Source: Lepturacanthus savala (Eukaryota > Chordata > Actinopteri > Scombriformes > Trichiuridae). Taken from it: a stretch of DNA of 64,000 nt. The stretch spans positions 27,908,988 through 27,972,987 of the forward strand of contig CM060465.1 in NCBI GenBank assembly GCA_030544235.1. The letters are read 5' to 3'. Position numbers and translations under genes: made by a program. This document shows, piece after piece, positions 1 through 11,510 of the stretch. Under the pieces are notes generated by a model. That model saw only the letters and a program-made list of their open reading frames with translations, was not told the origin of the DNA and did not search any database. Position 1 is the stretch's first letter. Every line of letters begins with the position of its first letter.

Positions 1-988
1 CTGTAAATATCCGTGTTTGCGAGACTGCCCCCCACTAGTCTTTAACTATATTCTGTCCTTTTCTGCTCATTTAATGTTTTTATTAAAGTGCATCTTCAAG
101 CACTTTTGGGTCCTTTGTATTGTGACCATGCTTTTAGTGCTCTGTAATCTCACTGTCAAAGTTGCCACTTTAACAAATTGAGACCACTTTTCTGCATTCA
201 CACTGGTTACCCGTCTTCAATGACAGCTTCAACAATACTTTGGATGCTTTTGCTGAAAATCACAGGCAGAAAAGGCATCATTAAATGCTGAGGATGGTGT
301 TCCTTTTGGTTTATACTCAGTATCTATGTTTTGAGAGAGTCTTGCAGTGAGTAAATAGAAAAAGTTAAAATCACTTCAAATATGAGTTGTATTCTTAGAG
401 CCACCTACCCAGTGAAAAACAGATCGAAATTTTGTCTGTATAGTGAAAACCCATACTGGGAAAGGAATGATTTGCACAATCTTGGAATGAATAACACTGT
501 CATGAACGGTAATTCACTTCTTAATGCTAGATCAGCTGGAAATGCCAGGCATTTGAGGCGTTTGTCACTTACTTTTAATGTTAGCATGACAGAAAGGAGG
601 CTTTTTTAGTGCAATTAAAGGTCATGGTTTTACTGTCTGCTATTTGACCCAATTTAATGCCCCATTGAGTCTAAACTTTGCTATCCATTTACTGGTATCA
701 GTTCCACAATTCATGATCTTATTTCTTTTTCTTTTCAACATGTGGCAAATGTTTTATGTCAATCTCAACCTTTGTTGCTTTCAATGGTTCAGGATATTTT
801 CCATCCATAAATTCACTGATCTACCCAGTAGACGATGCATTGGTAAATGACAGTTCCACGCTTCAAAATGTCTCTTCAATAACCTCTTACGATGTCACAG
901 GTGCTGTTTCTAAGATATCTGGAAGAGAATCAGGCAAAAAAAAAACCTTTGCAGATGATCTAGAACATCTTCAACCAGCCTGAAACAG
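1..988. other. Intergenic, no recognised feature
   Basis: AT-rich sequence with no repeat family, RNA gene or convincing exon that I recognise. Short open frames at 382-609, 644-850 and 756-983 have no recognisable motif and no coding-like third-position bias. The last few hundred bases could be decayed LINE sequence, since a LINE motif follows directly at 989, but nothing upstream proves it. Confidence 0.5.
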
Positions 989-1045
989 CATGTAACCACA
1001 CTATTAGTAACCCTCTACTGGCTCCCATTAGCTTCCCAGATCAAA
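989..1045 (+). mobile_element. L2/CR1-like LINE fragment (end of reverse transcriptase region)
   Basis: Read from the c at 989, the plus strand encodes HVTTLLVTLYWLPLASQIK. This matches the HVTPxLxxLHWLPVxxRIxFK motif that L2/CR1/Rex1-type LINEs carry after the reverse transcriptase core. An A-rich AAAATAAATA tract follows immediately (about 1044-1073). Only about 19 residues are recognisable, so this is a dead fragment with no function expected. The clade within the L2/CR1 group is uncertain. Confidence 0.6.
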
Positions 1046-1624
1046 AATAAAAAATAAAAAATAAATAAATGAAAAAGTTTGGTGTTGGGTGCTGCACTCT
1101 GTACATTGCCTCTGTGCACTCCCATTTGCCACCTATCAAACTCCAACTTAGCTCAAGGGCAGTTGCTCATGTCGTTCTCCCCTGACTGGTCACATTGATT
1201 TTAATGTTGTGTGTTCTGTAGTGATTAACCTGTCTGTCTGTCATCCTGTGTTGTCTCTCGAGAATGCAACTCTGTGTCTCTATAACCTGTATTTTTTATT
1301 TCACTTGTTTATTTGACAGGGATAAATGCATGATGCATTACAAAGAACAAGGTACAAAGCAAATGCCATGCTTCCAGGTTTCTAGCCAATGGCTATTTTG
1401 CAAACCCTGTCCTCCATATAAATAAAAAACAAAAGAAAATAGTCCTTTACTTATGTTGTAATAACTCTCTGATGCATGTTGGACCTTTGTTCAGAACAAG
1501 AGACCTTTTTGCTCTGAGGATGTGATTACAGCGGTGCCACCTGGCCACCGTACCCATTATATGAGATGTAAAGAACTAGTTCTTCCTGTGGGCTCTTTAA
1601 GTACTACTAGGCCAATGTCTATGG

Positions 1625-1690
1625 TCTGCTTCGGGGTCTTCTCCCAGTTGGATGCGCCCTGAATATCACCAAAGGCAGCTACAGCCTTAA
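1625..1690 (-). mobile_element. Possible RTE/Rex3-like LINE scrap
   Basis: The plus strand reads GGGTCTTCTCCCAGTTGGAT followed by a gcgccctgaatatcacc stretch. This resembles, in antisense, a phrase common in fish RTE/Rex3-type LINEs (gggcatg-cccaactgggaggagaccc). The match is about 60 bp and imperfect, judged from memory of the family. Nothing else of a LINE is visible next to it. Confidence 0.3.
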
Positions 1691-2381
1691 CAGATGTCTG
1701 TAACAGGGGTCATCTTTAATGAAACGATGACATGCTTTAAACGTGTGTAACTTTAGGTCAATGCTGTGATCACACATACATTTTCTTTAAAAATGTGTTT
1801 ATTCGCAGGCTCATTTGTCTTTATTTGGGGCCCAGTCCGGTGTTACTGAAGCTCAGCCCAATCACTGTCCTCCTGCTAACAATTGTCATGGTGGCAGTTA
1901 TTTCTGCCTCAAAAAACTTAGCTTCTTCTGTGATTTAGTTGTAATAAACGTAATAAATGTATAATGGTAGCCATGCTTTGTCTGGTCTGTCCACAAGACA
2001 ACAATAACTTTAAAAATAGGTGTTTTCTGAATGGAGTTAAGTTTGTTCAGAGCTCCTACGTGAATATGGTAGCCGCTCCATCAACACACAAAATAACACC
2101 ACCTAAAGGCATGAATATTGCAGTGAAGTTATCATTTGTACACAGGGATGTTGATATATTTCTTTGTATGACATTAAAACTATGTAAACTTACCAGCATT
2201 TGAAATGTTTATTATTGATGGCTGCCCTATGAAGATAGCTTGTGAAGCAAGAGTAGAAATAAACCAGTGTTTTAATCCCATAAGTTAAAAGAAATAAACT
2301 CTCATTGGGTAAATAGCTCCAGATTAGCAGAATCCAGTATGAATGTTGTGGTGGTGCGTTGTGAGTTAATTTCTCCAGAAA
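1691..2381. other. Intergenic, no recognised feature
   Basis: AT-rich unique-looking sequence. The open frame at 1964-2203 (79 codons) has no recognisable motif. Confidence 0.5.
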
Positions 2382-2519
2382 TAATCATCATCATCATCAT
2401 CAGCCCCAACAGCAGCAGAACTCCCTGGCTCTGCTCCCCGGCTCTCTCCTCCAGAGCTGGCCAGCTCTCAGCATCTGTCTGTGGGAAAAGCAGCGGCTCA
2501 ATCCCGAGTCCAGCATTGC

Positions 2520-2567
<48 letters not shown>
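2382..2567. repeat. Microsatellites: short (ATC)n and long (AC)n
   Basis: A short run of ATC units lies at 2382-2402, and an uninterrupted AC dinucleotide run of about 47 bases at 2521-2567. Between them is a GC-richer stretch (2403-2518) that I do not recognise. Open frames that cross the AC run translate it as poly-Thr/His or poly-Cys/Val and are artefacts. An uninterrupted tract of this length is likely to be polymorphic. Confidence 0.9.
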
Positions 2568-2568
<1 letters not shown>

Positions 2569-5500
2569 TTTCACTGAAGTTGAATATTTTGGACTTTAAT
2601 TTTGTCTATTTGCGATGTAAGAAATCACATCATTTGCATATTCCACCTACAGGCATATACATATTTAAAGGCAATACAGATTGGCTGAGATATTATAATA
2701 TATTATATTTTGGATTGTCACCTGGTGCCTTAATTAAATGTTTTCCTTTACATAAAGACATTTTCACCATAAATTGATCCAAATCGGTGCATAAAGATTC
2801 ATCAGAATGCAATAAATAAGTTTCTAATTGATACAAAAAAAAATATCCAAGCCCTTCGGCTTCCCATTTGGACTCGATTGCAGTCAAAATGTTTAACACA
2901 CTACCCACATAAGCTCCAGCTCTTCATAATGTGCACAATCTTTCTCTATTTCAGTGTGAAAAGTTGAACAAGGTCACTTGAACACTATCTCGTGATCTGA
3001 AGGCTAAAGCTGGAGATCAACAATCTTACCCTGAACGGTTGATTCATCCAATCAACAGCTTTCATAGGCCTGCGAAAGATAAGTATCTTATTAAATAAAT
3101 ACCAATGCCCAGGCAAGTTGTTTTCTGTCTTTGAGACTTTCCTTTAGATACAGCCGAGCTTTCAACATTTCTCAAGCTGTTATCAGACTGATTTGTGACG
3201 ACCCCTGTGAGGGGCATCAAGGATTTTGATAGAGAGCAATATTCTTCTCAGGCGACACTGATGAAAGTAATGCATAAATATTCTCGCCTTGTGTGTGCCG
3301 GTTCTGCTTAGGGTCTGTAGAAATTAAAATGCCATAACTGCTCATGAAAAAGCTGGCTTTGAGTCTAAGCTTTGCGGTGGATTTGCTCTTCTTGAACTGC
3401 CAAAACGCAAAGATTTGTTTTTTGTGCATCTATTTCTTGGAAGATAAGGCCGTATTTGATTCACTGGGAGTCAGCATAATGGACTTGAGAGAAAAAGATT
3501 AAACCAGAAAAAAAATATACTGAATTTGAGGTTGAAGGATTGCTGGTGGCAAGGGTATCCTTCTGCCCATCACATAATCTCTAAAAAAGACGAACCAGCA
3601 GCCAGACACACATATGAAGAACCGTATGTAACTTTGCAAAAGAGTAAAAGTAGTATAATTACCAAGGTTTATATAATAAAAGCCATTTGTGGTTAGAGGT
3701 CAAATCAATCTGCTTTAAAAGCACATACATCCATATGACTTCCAAGAGAGGTCAGCCATACACTACATGCTCCCAGTCACTGATGCACATCACATATTTT
3801 TTTTTTTAAAGCACACTAGAACAGCTGTCCCTGAACACAAGTCAATCAAAGCCTTCATCTTTTATTGTCCATGTAGGGTCACATTTGGCCATCAATTCAG
3901 GACAAGATCATAGGCTTGGTGAGGATTTGAGGACTTTATTGCCACCAGTCATTGTTCCATATGCTAACCCTGATGGCACGCACACACACAGCACAGCAGA
4001 GTTTATGCTTAGCCAGGCCCCGGGGAACAGTGCACACTGTACGTGGCCTGTGTAACCAGCCATACGTGACCCCGCTCATGATTCAGTCACCTAAGGAGGG
4101 AAATACAGTGACCTGTCCGCACTCATAGGCTTGCAAATCTTCAGTCTTTGTTTCATGCTCGTCCCCCCCACCCATCACATTTCAGAGGAACTGACTGAGA
4201 CAACCAACCAGAGAATATTGATGTGTGCCTGTCAGGGGTTTGAGGTTTATGGTACAGGTGCTGGTGCGTACGTGTGCGTGTGTGGGTGGATGGATGGTGT
4301 ACTTATATATTAGTCAAGAGACAGATTTTGGCCAATAAATAAATTTTGGCTCATTCCCATTGCCATGGGGGAGTCTAAAAACCTCCAATATTTGAACTGC
4401 ACTTGCAAAATGATGAATGTGTGGAGTTTGATAAATCCATTCTTAGAGGAAAAAACTATATTATACACACTATATTATTTCAAGCAGAGTATTTTATATA
4501 TGTTTTATATATATGCTTTTTCTATTAATGCATGTGTGGGTGGGATCTTTTTCCCAGTTAATTTTCATTTATAAAACCCATTTTCTAAAGAAAATGCAGC
4601 AATGCAATCTGCCTTCTCACACACTCACTCTGAAAAAAACTGTTGCCCCTCCCCCCCGAAACACACCTCGGAGACCCGGTGTCGGTCGGAAAAAGAAAAG
4701 TACAAGCACTCCAGAAGGAAGGGGCAGCTACATGGATCAAAGGGCAACTTCCACTCCTGTTGTGACATCATAACCAGAGCCAATTCTAGATGGTGCAAAA
4801 AAAAAAAAAAAACACGGAGGAGGCCAGACTGCAACAGAATGGGTGGGTGGTCTTATTTCACAGTTTGTGTGTTAACAGGAACACCAGAGACCTTAATATT
4901 TACACACAAGCAATGAATAAATTACTTTCTTTTTCATTATGAGGCCCCTTTAAGGTTTATTCAAAATTGATATGCTATGGGGTTTATTTTTTGAGTTTAA
5001 GTTAGAATACAGTATGTAGTTAATGCATGAATAGACACTTGGATATTAGCAGGAATATAATTATGCCTTATGTATGTGCCTATGAGTTTTTCCATGAAGA
5101 TAAACATGGGCTTGATATTCATTTCCTTTCAAATTTCTCTAGGCAAAGAAGTCCAATTGTAAAAGATAGCATCAAGAGGACGTTAATGATGCATCACAGA
5201 TGAAGTTAGATGCAGCTCAGTCCTTCTGAGAATTGTGCTCTCTATATCATGGCAAATAAAACGTAAAGAGCCACCCGCCATATCTGAAAGAGCTTTAAGA
5301 AGGTTTGTGTTCAAGCAGGCGGAAATATTGGAATTTGTTTTGTGCCGAATGGACATGAGTGGAAATCTGAGTAATCTTTGTCAGGTTGGTACAGGAAGGG
5401 AAAAGGATGTTTACAGATGTTAAACCCCACATGAGCCAAAGTCAGTTACATACCAGATATACCAAAAGTCACATTAATACTGTGTAGTGTATATTATGTA

Positions 5501-5826
5501 TAATGTTTACTATTATAATTGGAATATATTTTCCTTTTTCCTGCATGATATTGGTGTTTTGGTTTTTTTTTTTGTGCCTTTCTCATTGTCGTTATTTGTG
5601 TTCTTGAATTCTATTTTACAAATGAGTTCAATTTATCAAAACCAGTCAAAGATTCCTAAACTGCTGCTTATATTTTAACGAAAAAGCCTGTGTGTTAAAC
5701 ATAGAAAATGGCATCTAGCTGTGAGGTTACAGATTACGAGTGATAGATTGCATCCCATCAGCCTTCCCTTCCAATAGCAGGACAATAGAATCTAGAGTGG
5801 CTCAAAAACAAATGCAAAAGGTATAC
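2568..5826. other. Intergenic, mostly unique; mixed-composition block at 2930-3480
   Basis: No gene recognised. The block 2930-3480 has balanced, complex composition and no similarity to repeats elsewhere in the window, so it is a weak candidate for conserved non-coding sequence. Low-complexity items are a T run near 3799-3808, a C-rich stretch near 4647-4657 and an A run of 16 at 4797-4812. The segment 4610-4960 (C-rich, A run, then cattatgaggcccctttaag) may be an old dispersed repeat, but I could not assign it. Confidence 0.4.
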
Positions 5827-6065
5827 ATCACTGATTAAAAGTTTGAGTCGTTTACCTATTTCCTTTTTTTTTTTTGAAGAAAACACATTTTTTTTCAATG
5901 AAGACAACTTTCAACTAATCAAAAATGCCCCCCATACATTGCTAATGTGATAAATGACTGTTCTAGCTGCAAATGTCTGGTTTTTGGTACAATATCTCCA
6001 TAGGTGTATAGAGGTCCATTTCCAGCAACTATCATTCCAATGTTCTAATGGTACAATGTGTTTGC
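5827..6065 (+). mobile_element. Tc1/mariner-like element, 5' part only
   Basis: This segment is clearly similar to 39145-39420. Both begin with an AAAAGTTTG terminal phrase typical of a Tc1-like inverted repeat in fish and share the run from caatgaagayaac through GTGTATAGAGG to ggtacaatgtgtttgctcattgc. Here the similarity stops at about 6065, so the internal and 3' parts are missing. No transposase reading frame is present. Confidence 0.65.
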
Positions 6066-7440
6066 TCATTGCCCATTTTATTTCTGTATATTGTCATCAA
6101 CATGTGAACATAATATAGTAGATTTAAGTGTAGAAAGTTCAAGTAAGTTAATACAACTCAAATCTAAAACAAAAAAAGAAAATGTCTGTAACAATGACAG
6201 AGAGATTGAAATTGATATTTTTACCCATTATTTACAACATGTTATATACTTTCCCTTAACTGTGAATGCTCTTTAAACAATATGCTTAGCTCCTTGTATA
6301 TTCTTAAATATATGAACTCGGTTTCACCCTGTATACATGACAAGTGAGCGATTCATCTTTAATTCAGCATTGCAATCCAACTACTGAACAAATGGGAAAT
6401 GCACACATTATCACCCTTATCTGTAATCTAATGAGTCAAATAGAATTATGGTACACATTCGCTGTAGCAAAAATGCATTGACAATGAACGTAGAGCCTGC
6501 AGCTTTATTGTCCCATTTCTGTGTTATAGAGCCGATTGCATGGTATCCAAAGCCATTCCACATGCTGGTGGCATCATGATGTGGAGACGGGGAATGATGA
6601 ATCGAGTGCAGGGAAAATAGGCTCTTAGCCTCAAAAAAAAATATTTAAAGGAGTAAGAGTGATGACATGAAGAATGTCAGCAAAACTGTAACCATGAGTG
6701 GGATGGCTTATTTATTAAAGTTCCACTTCTGTCACTTGGATTATTTGTAAAAAAAAAAAAAAAAAAAAAAAGTAGGAATTCTAGTGCTGATACTGGAAAT
6801 AAACAGCAGAATATTGTCAAATAATTAAATAATAAAAAAAATAATTTGTCAAATAACTGCTTTTTGCCACATCTCTAAACAATCCTATCTCTGTTTGCTG
6901 TGTAGTATTGTCTTGTTTGTGTGTGTTTAATTTTGTATGTGTGCGTGTCGTGAGAAAGAATTATTAAAAGAACAAACGATATTAATAATAGAAGTTTTGA
7001 TCTAAATAAAAGATAACAAAATCAATCATTACGTTATTATAAATCATATCGCTCTTTCTTGTTCAATTCATTTCCCTTTCTCCGTCTGCCTTCAGAAGCG
7101 GCCGCAGCCTCAATCAAAAGCCAATTTGTTCATAATAAACAAGGCCAGAGGATTAAGTGCAGATGTCAACAAAGAGGCGCTTGTAGTGACTGGCACGGAA
7201 TATACACATCCAGTCAGGCTTGGCTAGCTCGCTGCGTGTAGACTGATAGCAATGGATCTGTCAGAGGATTAAAGAGTGGGGCGCCTGTTCCTTCCTGCCC
7301 AGCTGGCACACACAGGCACCCACTGTGTTGTTTGGGCAAAGCATTGGACTCAAACTTCTTACCAACACCTTATATCTGGTTTTATTACTGGTCTAGCAGG
7401 GCTAAAGCAAACCGTTTGCAGCAAGGCACAGAAAAGTTTT
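6066..7440. other. Intergenic; A23 tract and a candidate conserved block at 7050-7310
   Basis: No gene recognised. There is an uninterrupted A run of 23 at 6749-6771. The segment 7050-7310 stands out from its AT-rich surroundings: mixed composition, a GCGGCCGC site near 7099, and no similarity to any repeat seen here. It could be a conserved regulatory element, but conservation cannot be judged from one genome. Confidence 0.4.
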
Positions 7441-7867
7441 TAGGCTAGATTAAAGTTTATTGTCATTGCACATGTCACAGTACAAAGCAACGAAATGCCT
7501 ATAGCATCTAACCAGATGTGATTCAGTAGACATTTAAATAGTTATGGTACAGCATATACAGACCATACATATATACATATTTGCTCTTAATGCTTAGGAA
7601 AAAGTATATACAGACTGTATAACATATACAGATTATGTACACAGACTGTGACAAAGTGGGTGAGATTCACCATTTGTCCCCTTCATATTTTATTTCTGTT
7701 TCTGTAGTTTATTCATCTTCAATCTCTGTAATATATCATACAGACACTGCCTATCCTGGGGTTGATTTTGTATTTTATATTTCAGTTGAATTATTTACAA
7801 CATCATTTTGGATAAAATAAATATACACAGGTTATGTTAAGTTAAATGTTTATTGGTTCAATATCAG

Positions 7868-7933
<66 letters not shown>

Positions 7934-8640
7934 TTCAAATCAGTTATTCTAGATTTCCTCATACTCCATGTGGTCCAGGGGCTAAAGGAGGAAATGCATT
8001 TTACTACCTGCTTTTATAACCTGGAATGTATGATTAGTGACATCATTGGGTGATACCAGCCACAGGGAGATGGGGATATTGTATTGTTTTTGGATATTTT
8101 GTGATTAATAATTTCAGGACAAATGTGTTGCGTACTAACAGATGATGCCCGTGGGTGTGACTGATGAAAATTAATAACAATTGATATTTGTCTGTTTGCA
8201 GAGCAGTGAGACCCCCCCTGAATTATGGTAGAGTCCAGGTGGATTCCTGTCTTAAGATCCCAGTATGCAGGAGTATTCAGTGCAGTTCAGTTAATTGTTT
8301 GGTGTCAGTCAGAGCGGATGCCATGTGTGCAGCAGAGTGTGCTTTATAATTTGTTCAACTTGAGTTTAGTTATTTTCAATTAAGGTGTGTTAACTGTGTT
8401 CCAGTTTTTTAACTGCGTGTCTACCACACAGACTAATCAGCTGTGACTATGATAAACTGATAATCTGGTAATTATGGTGCAGTATATGCCACATTATATA
8501 GAGACTATAAATAGGTTCTGACTATGATAATGAGTATGAATTATAGTGATACAGAATATAAATAGGCTATATATAGACTTACAGTATTTACAAATACAAT
8601 TGTGATTGGTGATTGGTGAAAACTTGTGACAGCTGAATAC
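7441..8640. mobile_element. Decayed LINE-type 3' untranslated region with an (AT)n insertion
   Basis: The phrase TTTATTGTCATTGCACATGT at 7458-7477, then caacgaaatgc and agcatctaaccag, is typical of a very common fish LINE/SINE tail. It is followed by loosely repeated tatacaga / acatataca phrases at 7550-7650 and again at 8470-8590, as in the same family. The stretch is interrupted by unrecognised sequence and by an AT run at 7871-7931. Boundaries and strand are uncertain. Confidence 0.4.
7871..7931. repeat. (AT)n microsatellite, about 30 units
   Basis: Uninterrupted alternating AT/TA run of about 61 bases. It is self-complementary and can extrude as a cruciform. The open frame spanning it is an artefact. 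Confidence 0.95.
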
Positions 8641-9576
8641 ATTTCTAATTACACCGGCTGCTGAGATGTTGGACTGGCCATCAGCTCCTCGACATGTCAT
8701 CAGTAACTGTTCAGTGACTCCTTGGGCGTCGCCTTTGATAGGTGATTGACGGGTAAATTAATTGCTTGACTTGAGAGAATGGCAACTTGCCAGTGGTCCT
8801 GCAGCACACTGCAGTGCCACATATCTTCTTTCCCTTTGATGCCGGATCAGCTGCACGGGACTGATGACGAGGTCGCAATAATCGGGACGGCAAAGTCAAA
8901 CAAATGTTCCTGTCAAACATACAGATGCTTAATGACACTACAAAATGCAAGCCTGTGGCATACGAGTCATAGTATAATATTTAATGCATATTCTTGTTCA
9001 GCCATTGCCGAGCAATGACAAGTACATATACACTCGCATGAAGTGAGCGTATGTTTTAAAGTAATAATGTTGGCATTTGGTCCGTTTAATTATTTTACAT
9101 GGTCTTCTTGTCACATACACAGTGAATATCGGCCTAAAGCCTTTACTTCCTCCAGTGTCTTAACCACTCGACTATTCAACCGACAGTAACAACTGTTCTC
9201 AAGACGTTGGATGTGTGCCAGATATAATTAGATTGTATGGATTGATGAATTATATACAATGTCTACACCGTGCAGCTACCACCTCTGTCTTTCATAATGT
9301 CCATGACCCTCTTCTGAGATGCTACGCAGGCTTCATGCCTGTGAATACTTGGGTTCAAGCAAGGTACATTTTAAACAAAGCACTTACAGGAGCTCTGAAC
9401 CAATGCTCAGTGAAGAGGAAATGCCTGTGGTTGTACAGGTCAGCTCCCAGGAGTGAATATGTATAAATATATGGGGGTGAAACAGGGTTTCAGTAATAAG
9501 CTTGGAGCTTATAAACTTACTGAACCAATTATATGCAAAAACATGCCATCTAATCTCTTATTTAATTCTTCATTTA

Positions 9577-9615
<39 letters not shown>

Positions 9616-10904
9616 ATATAAATATGAAATAAGAGAATGTCCATTTCAATGCAGCACAGTGTCTGAACCCACTTTTTCAAGTTCAAAATGTTAAAATGTC
9701 CCGCAACCTAACACTGTGTGCTGTATTTAAATGCAACCAGAGAGCAGAGGTAACTCGGCAGGTTTTGCAGTAGAACCTCATAAATAAACAACATACAATA
9801 TGACTCCCTTTTGTTTTTTGTTTTTTTAAGGAGGATCATCCTTTTTTCTTTGCACAAGATGCAACAGTGAATGAGAAACGTGTCACCCATAATGAAGCAG
9901 TGCCCTGTGATACAGAGTCAGGAGGCTTTAAGGTGGAGGCAGAAGCATACATATATACAGTATCACCACAATCAAGTGCACACAGAATTGAAATCATGAA
10001 TTTTCCATTAGCTTAACGGAAGATAAATTGATTCAGTCATCACCTTCAATTTGCTTGATAGTACATTTTTAAACAATTTAAAACAAGCTTATGTTTGATG
10101 AGAGATCTGAAATCTATCAAGAGAATATGGATTAACTAGCCAGATTAAGAAAACAGACCATTGGAATATATCTGTAAAATAGTGTCATCTGCATAAAAAT
10201 GTAAATTACTTTTTGTTATATAAGTGGCACATATGGTATTGAATATGTTTATTATCCAATGTATTTATAGCTGTATGTTATTTTATACACAGATATGCAT
10301 TAAGTTTGTATAGGGAAAATTAGGTTTTGGCACCTTTTAATACATTAGAATTAATTATTATTATATACATACTTAATTATAAGCCTATTTATGTTTACTG
10401 TTCATGTTTTTGTTCATTGTAATTCTATAATTATATAGAGAATGTATATTTAATGAATACTGTGATGAATGCCGTATTTAGAAGCCAGTTGAGTTGGAAG
10501 TTACCATAGTTACCTTACAGTAACGATACAGTTTTGTTTTTGTTCTTTCAGGTGAATTAAAACTACCAGCTTTTCTCTCTAAATTCATCCACCCTCCAGT
10601 CCAGAGAATATTCACACGTGTGCAATAACCATAGTGTTTAATCAGCATATTGGAGAAGTGTAAACTAACACATATTCAGAGAGAAAGAAATAAGACTTCA
10701 TACATAAAACGCGTCTTAGATATTCTATTTCAGCTGATTAAAAATGGAGGCAAAAAAGTGACTTGACCAATTGGAGACTACTGACATAAAGCCATTAATG
10801 ATCTGTTCAACTCCAGTTGAGCATAGATTTTCTAGTAGAATACCATGATCCGTCTATGAAACGTACAGTATGGTGTTGATTCTCCAAGGTTTCAATCATA
10901 TTGT
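8641..10904. other. Intergenic, no recognised feature apart from (AT)15
   Basis: An AT run lies at 9580-9609. The open frames at 8711-8950 (minus), 8779-9018 (plus) and 9215-9466 (plus) overlap or have no recognisable domain. The block 8700-8960 is somewhat more complex in composition than its surroundings, but nothing specific is seen. Confidence 0.45.
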
Positions 10905-11150
10905 TTAGTAAACTACACATAATGCAGCTGTTATAATGCTAGGTCTTAATCTAAATCCCAACACTGGGTCTTGCTGTAATATGTTTTTGTACTGGACAAC
11001 AAGTCTCAGTTGTGAATTTAATATGGACTCCAGGTGTTTTTTTTCAGCAGAGCAATTATGGATAATTATGTAAATCACAAGGACCACCACCTTTATGTAA
11101 TGGGATAACCTGCGCAGACTTCCAGATTTGTGGAATTTTACCTAATTAAA
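10905..11150 (-). mobile_element. LINE reverse transcriptase fragment, frameshifted
   Basis: Read on the minus strand from about 11140, one frame gives IPQIWKSAQVIPLHKGG. This is the IPxxWKxAxVxPLxKGGD motif of LINE reverse transcriptases. Further on, in a different frame (within 11090-10905), comes HLESILNSQLR, then ILQQDPVLGFR and ITAAL, matching the ESxLxxQLxxxL and ILxxxQxGFRxxxSTxTAL motifs that follow in the same domain. At least one frameshift and stop codons separate the two parts. The order fits an L2/CR1/I-type LINE. No other domains of the element are present nearby, so it is a truncated relic. Confidence 0.75.
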
Positions 11151-11439
11151 AAAATGTGTTAATCGGTTAAAATCAAAGACCTAGTGATACACGGCACCAT
11201 CTTATTAATCATTGAACTTTGCATTGTATTTTTTTTTCCTAATTTGGGTCAGTTTGGTCTTATTAGTTTCAAAATATTTTATCCGTAGCAAAACACAATG
11301 TTAGATTTTTTTTTGCACAATATTCTAACAATATTTTCTCTGTAACAGTGACATAAATTGATTCTGACACCTCACATGAAACCAGTACATATACATAACC
11401 CTTGTGGTTGTACAGATATTCCATATTTATTATCATTTA

Positions 11440-11510
11440 ACACATGTACAGTGTCGTGAAAGCAAAGCTCCCTTTGGGGACAAATAAATTCAATCAATCA
11501 ATCATTTAAG
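11440..11510 (+). mobile_element. LINE 3' tail with (TCAA)n end
   Basis: The sequence ctccctttggggacaaataaa followed by ATTCAATCAATCAATCA has the form of a LINE 3' end in fish: a short conserved tail, then tandem four-base units. No coding part is visible upstream. Confidence 0.45.

Noticed and set aside
2302..2777. Open frames over the AC microsatellite
   Set aside because: The predicted peptides are mostly dinucleotide-repeat translation (poly Thr-His or Cys-Val).
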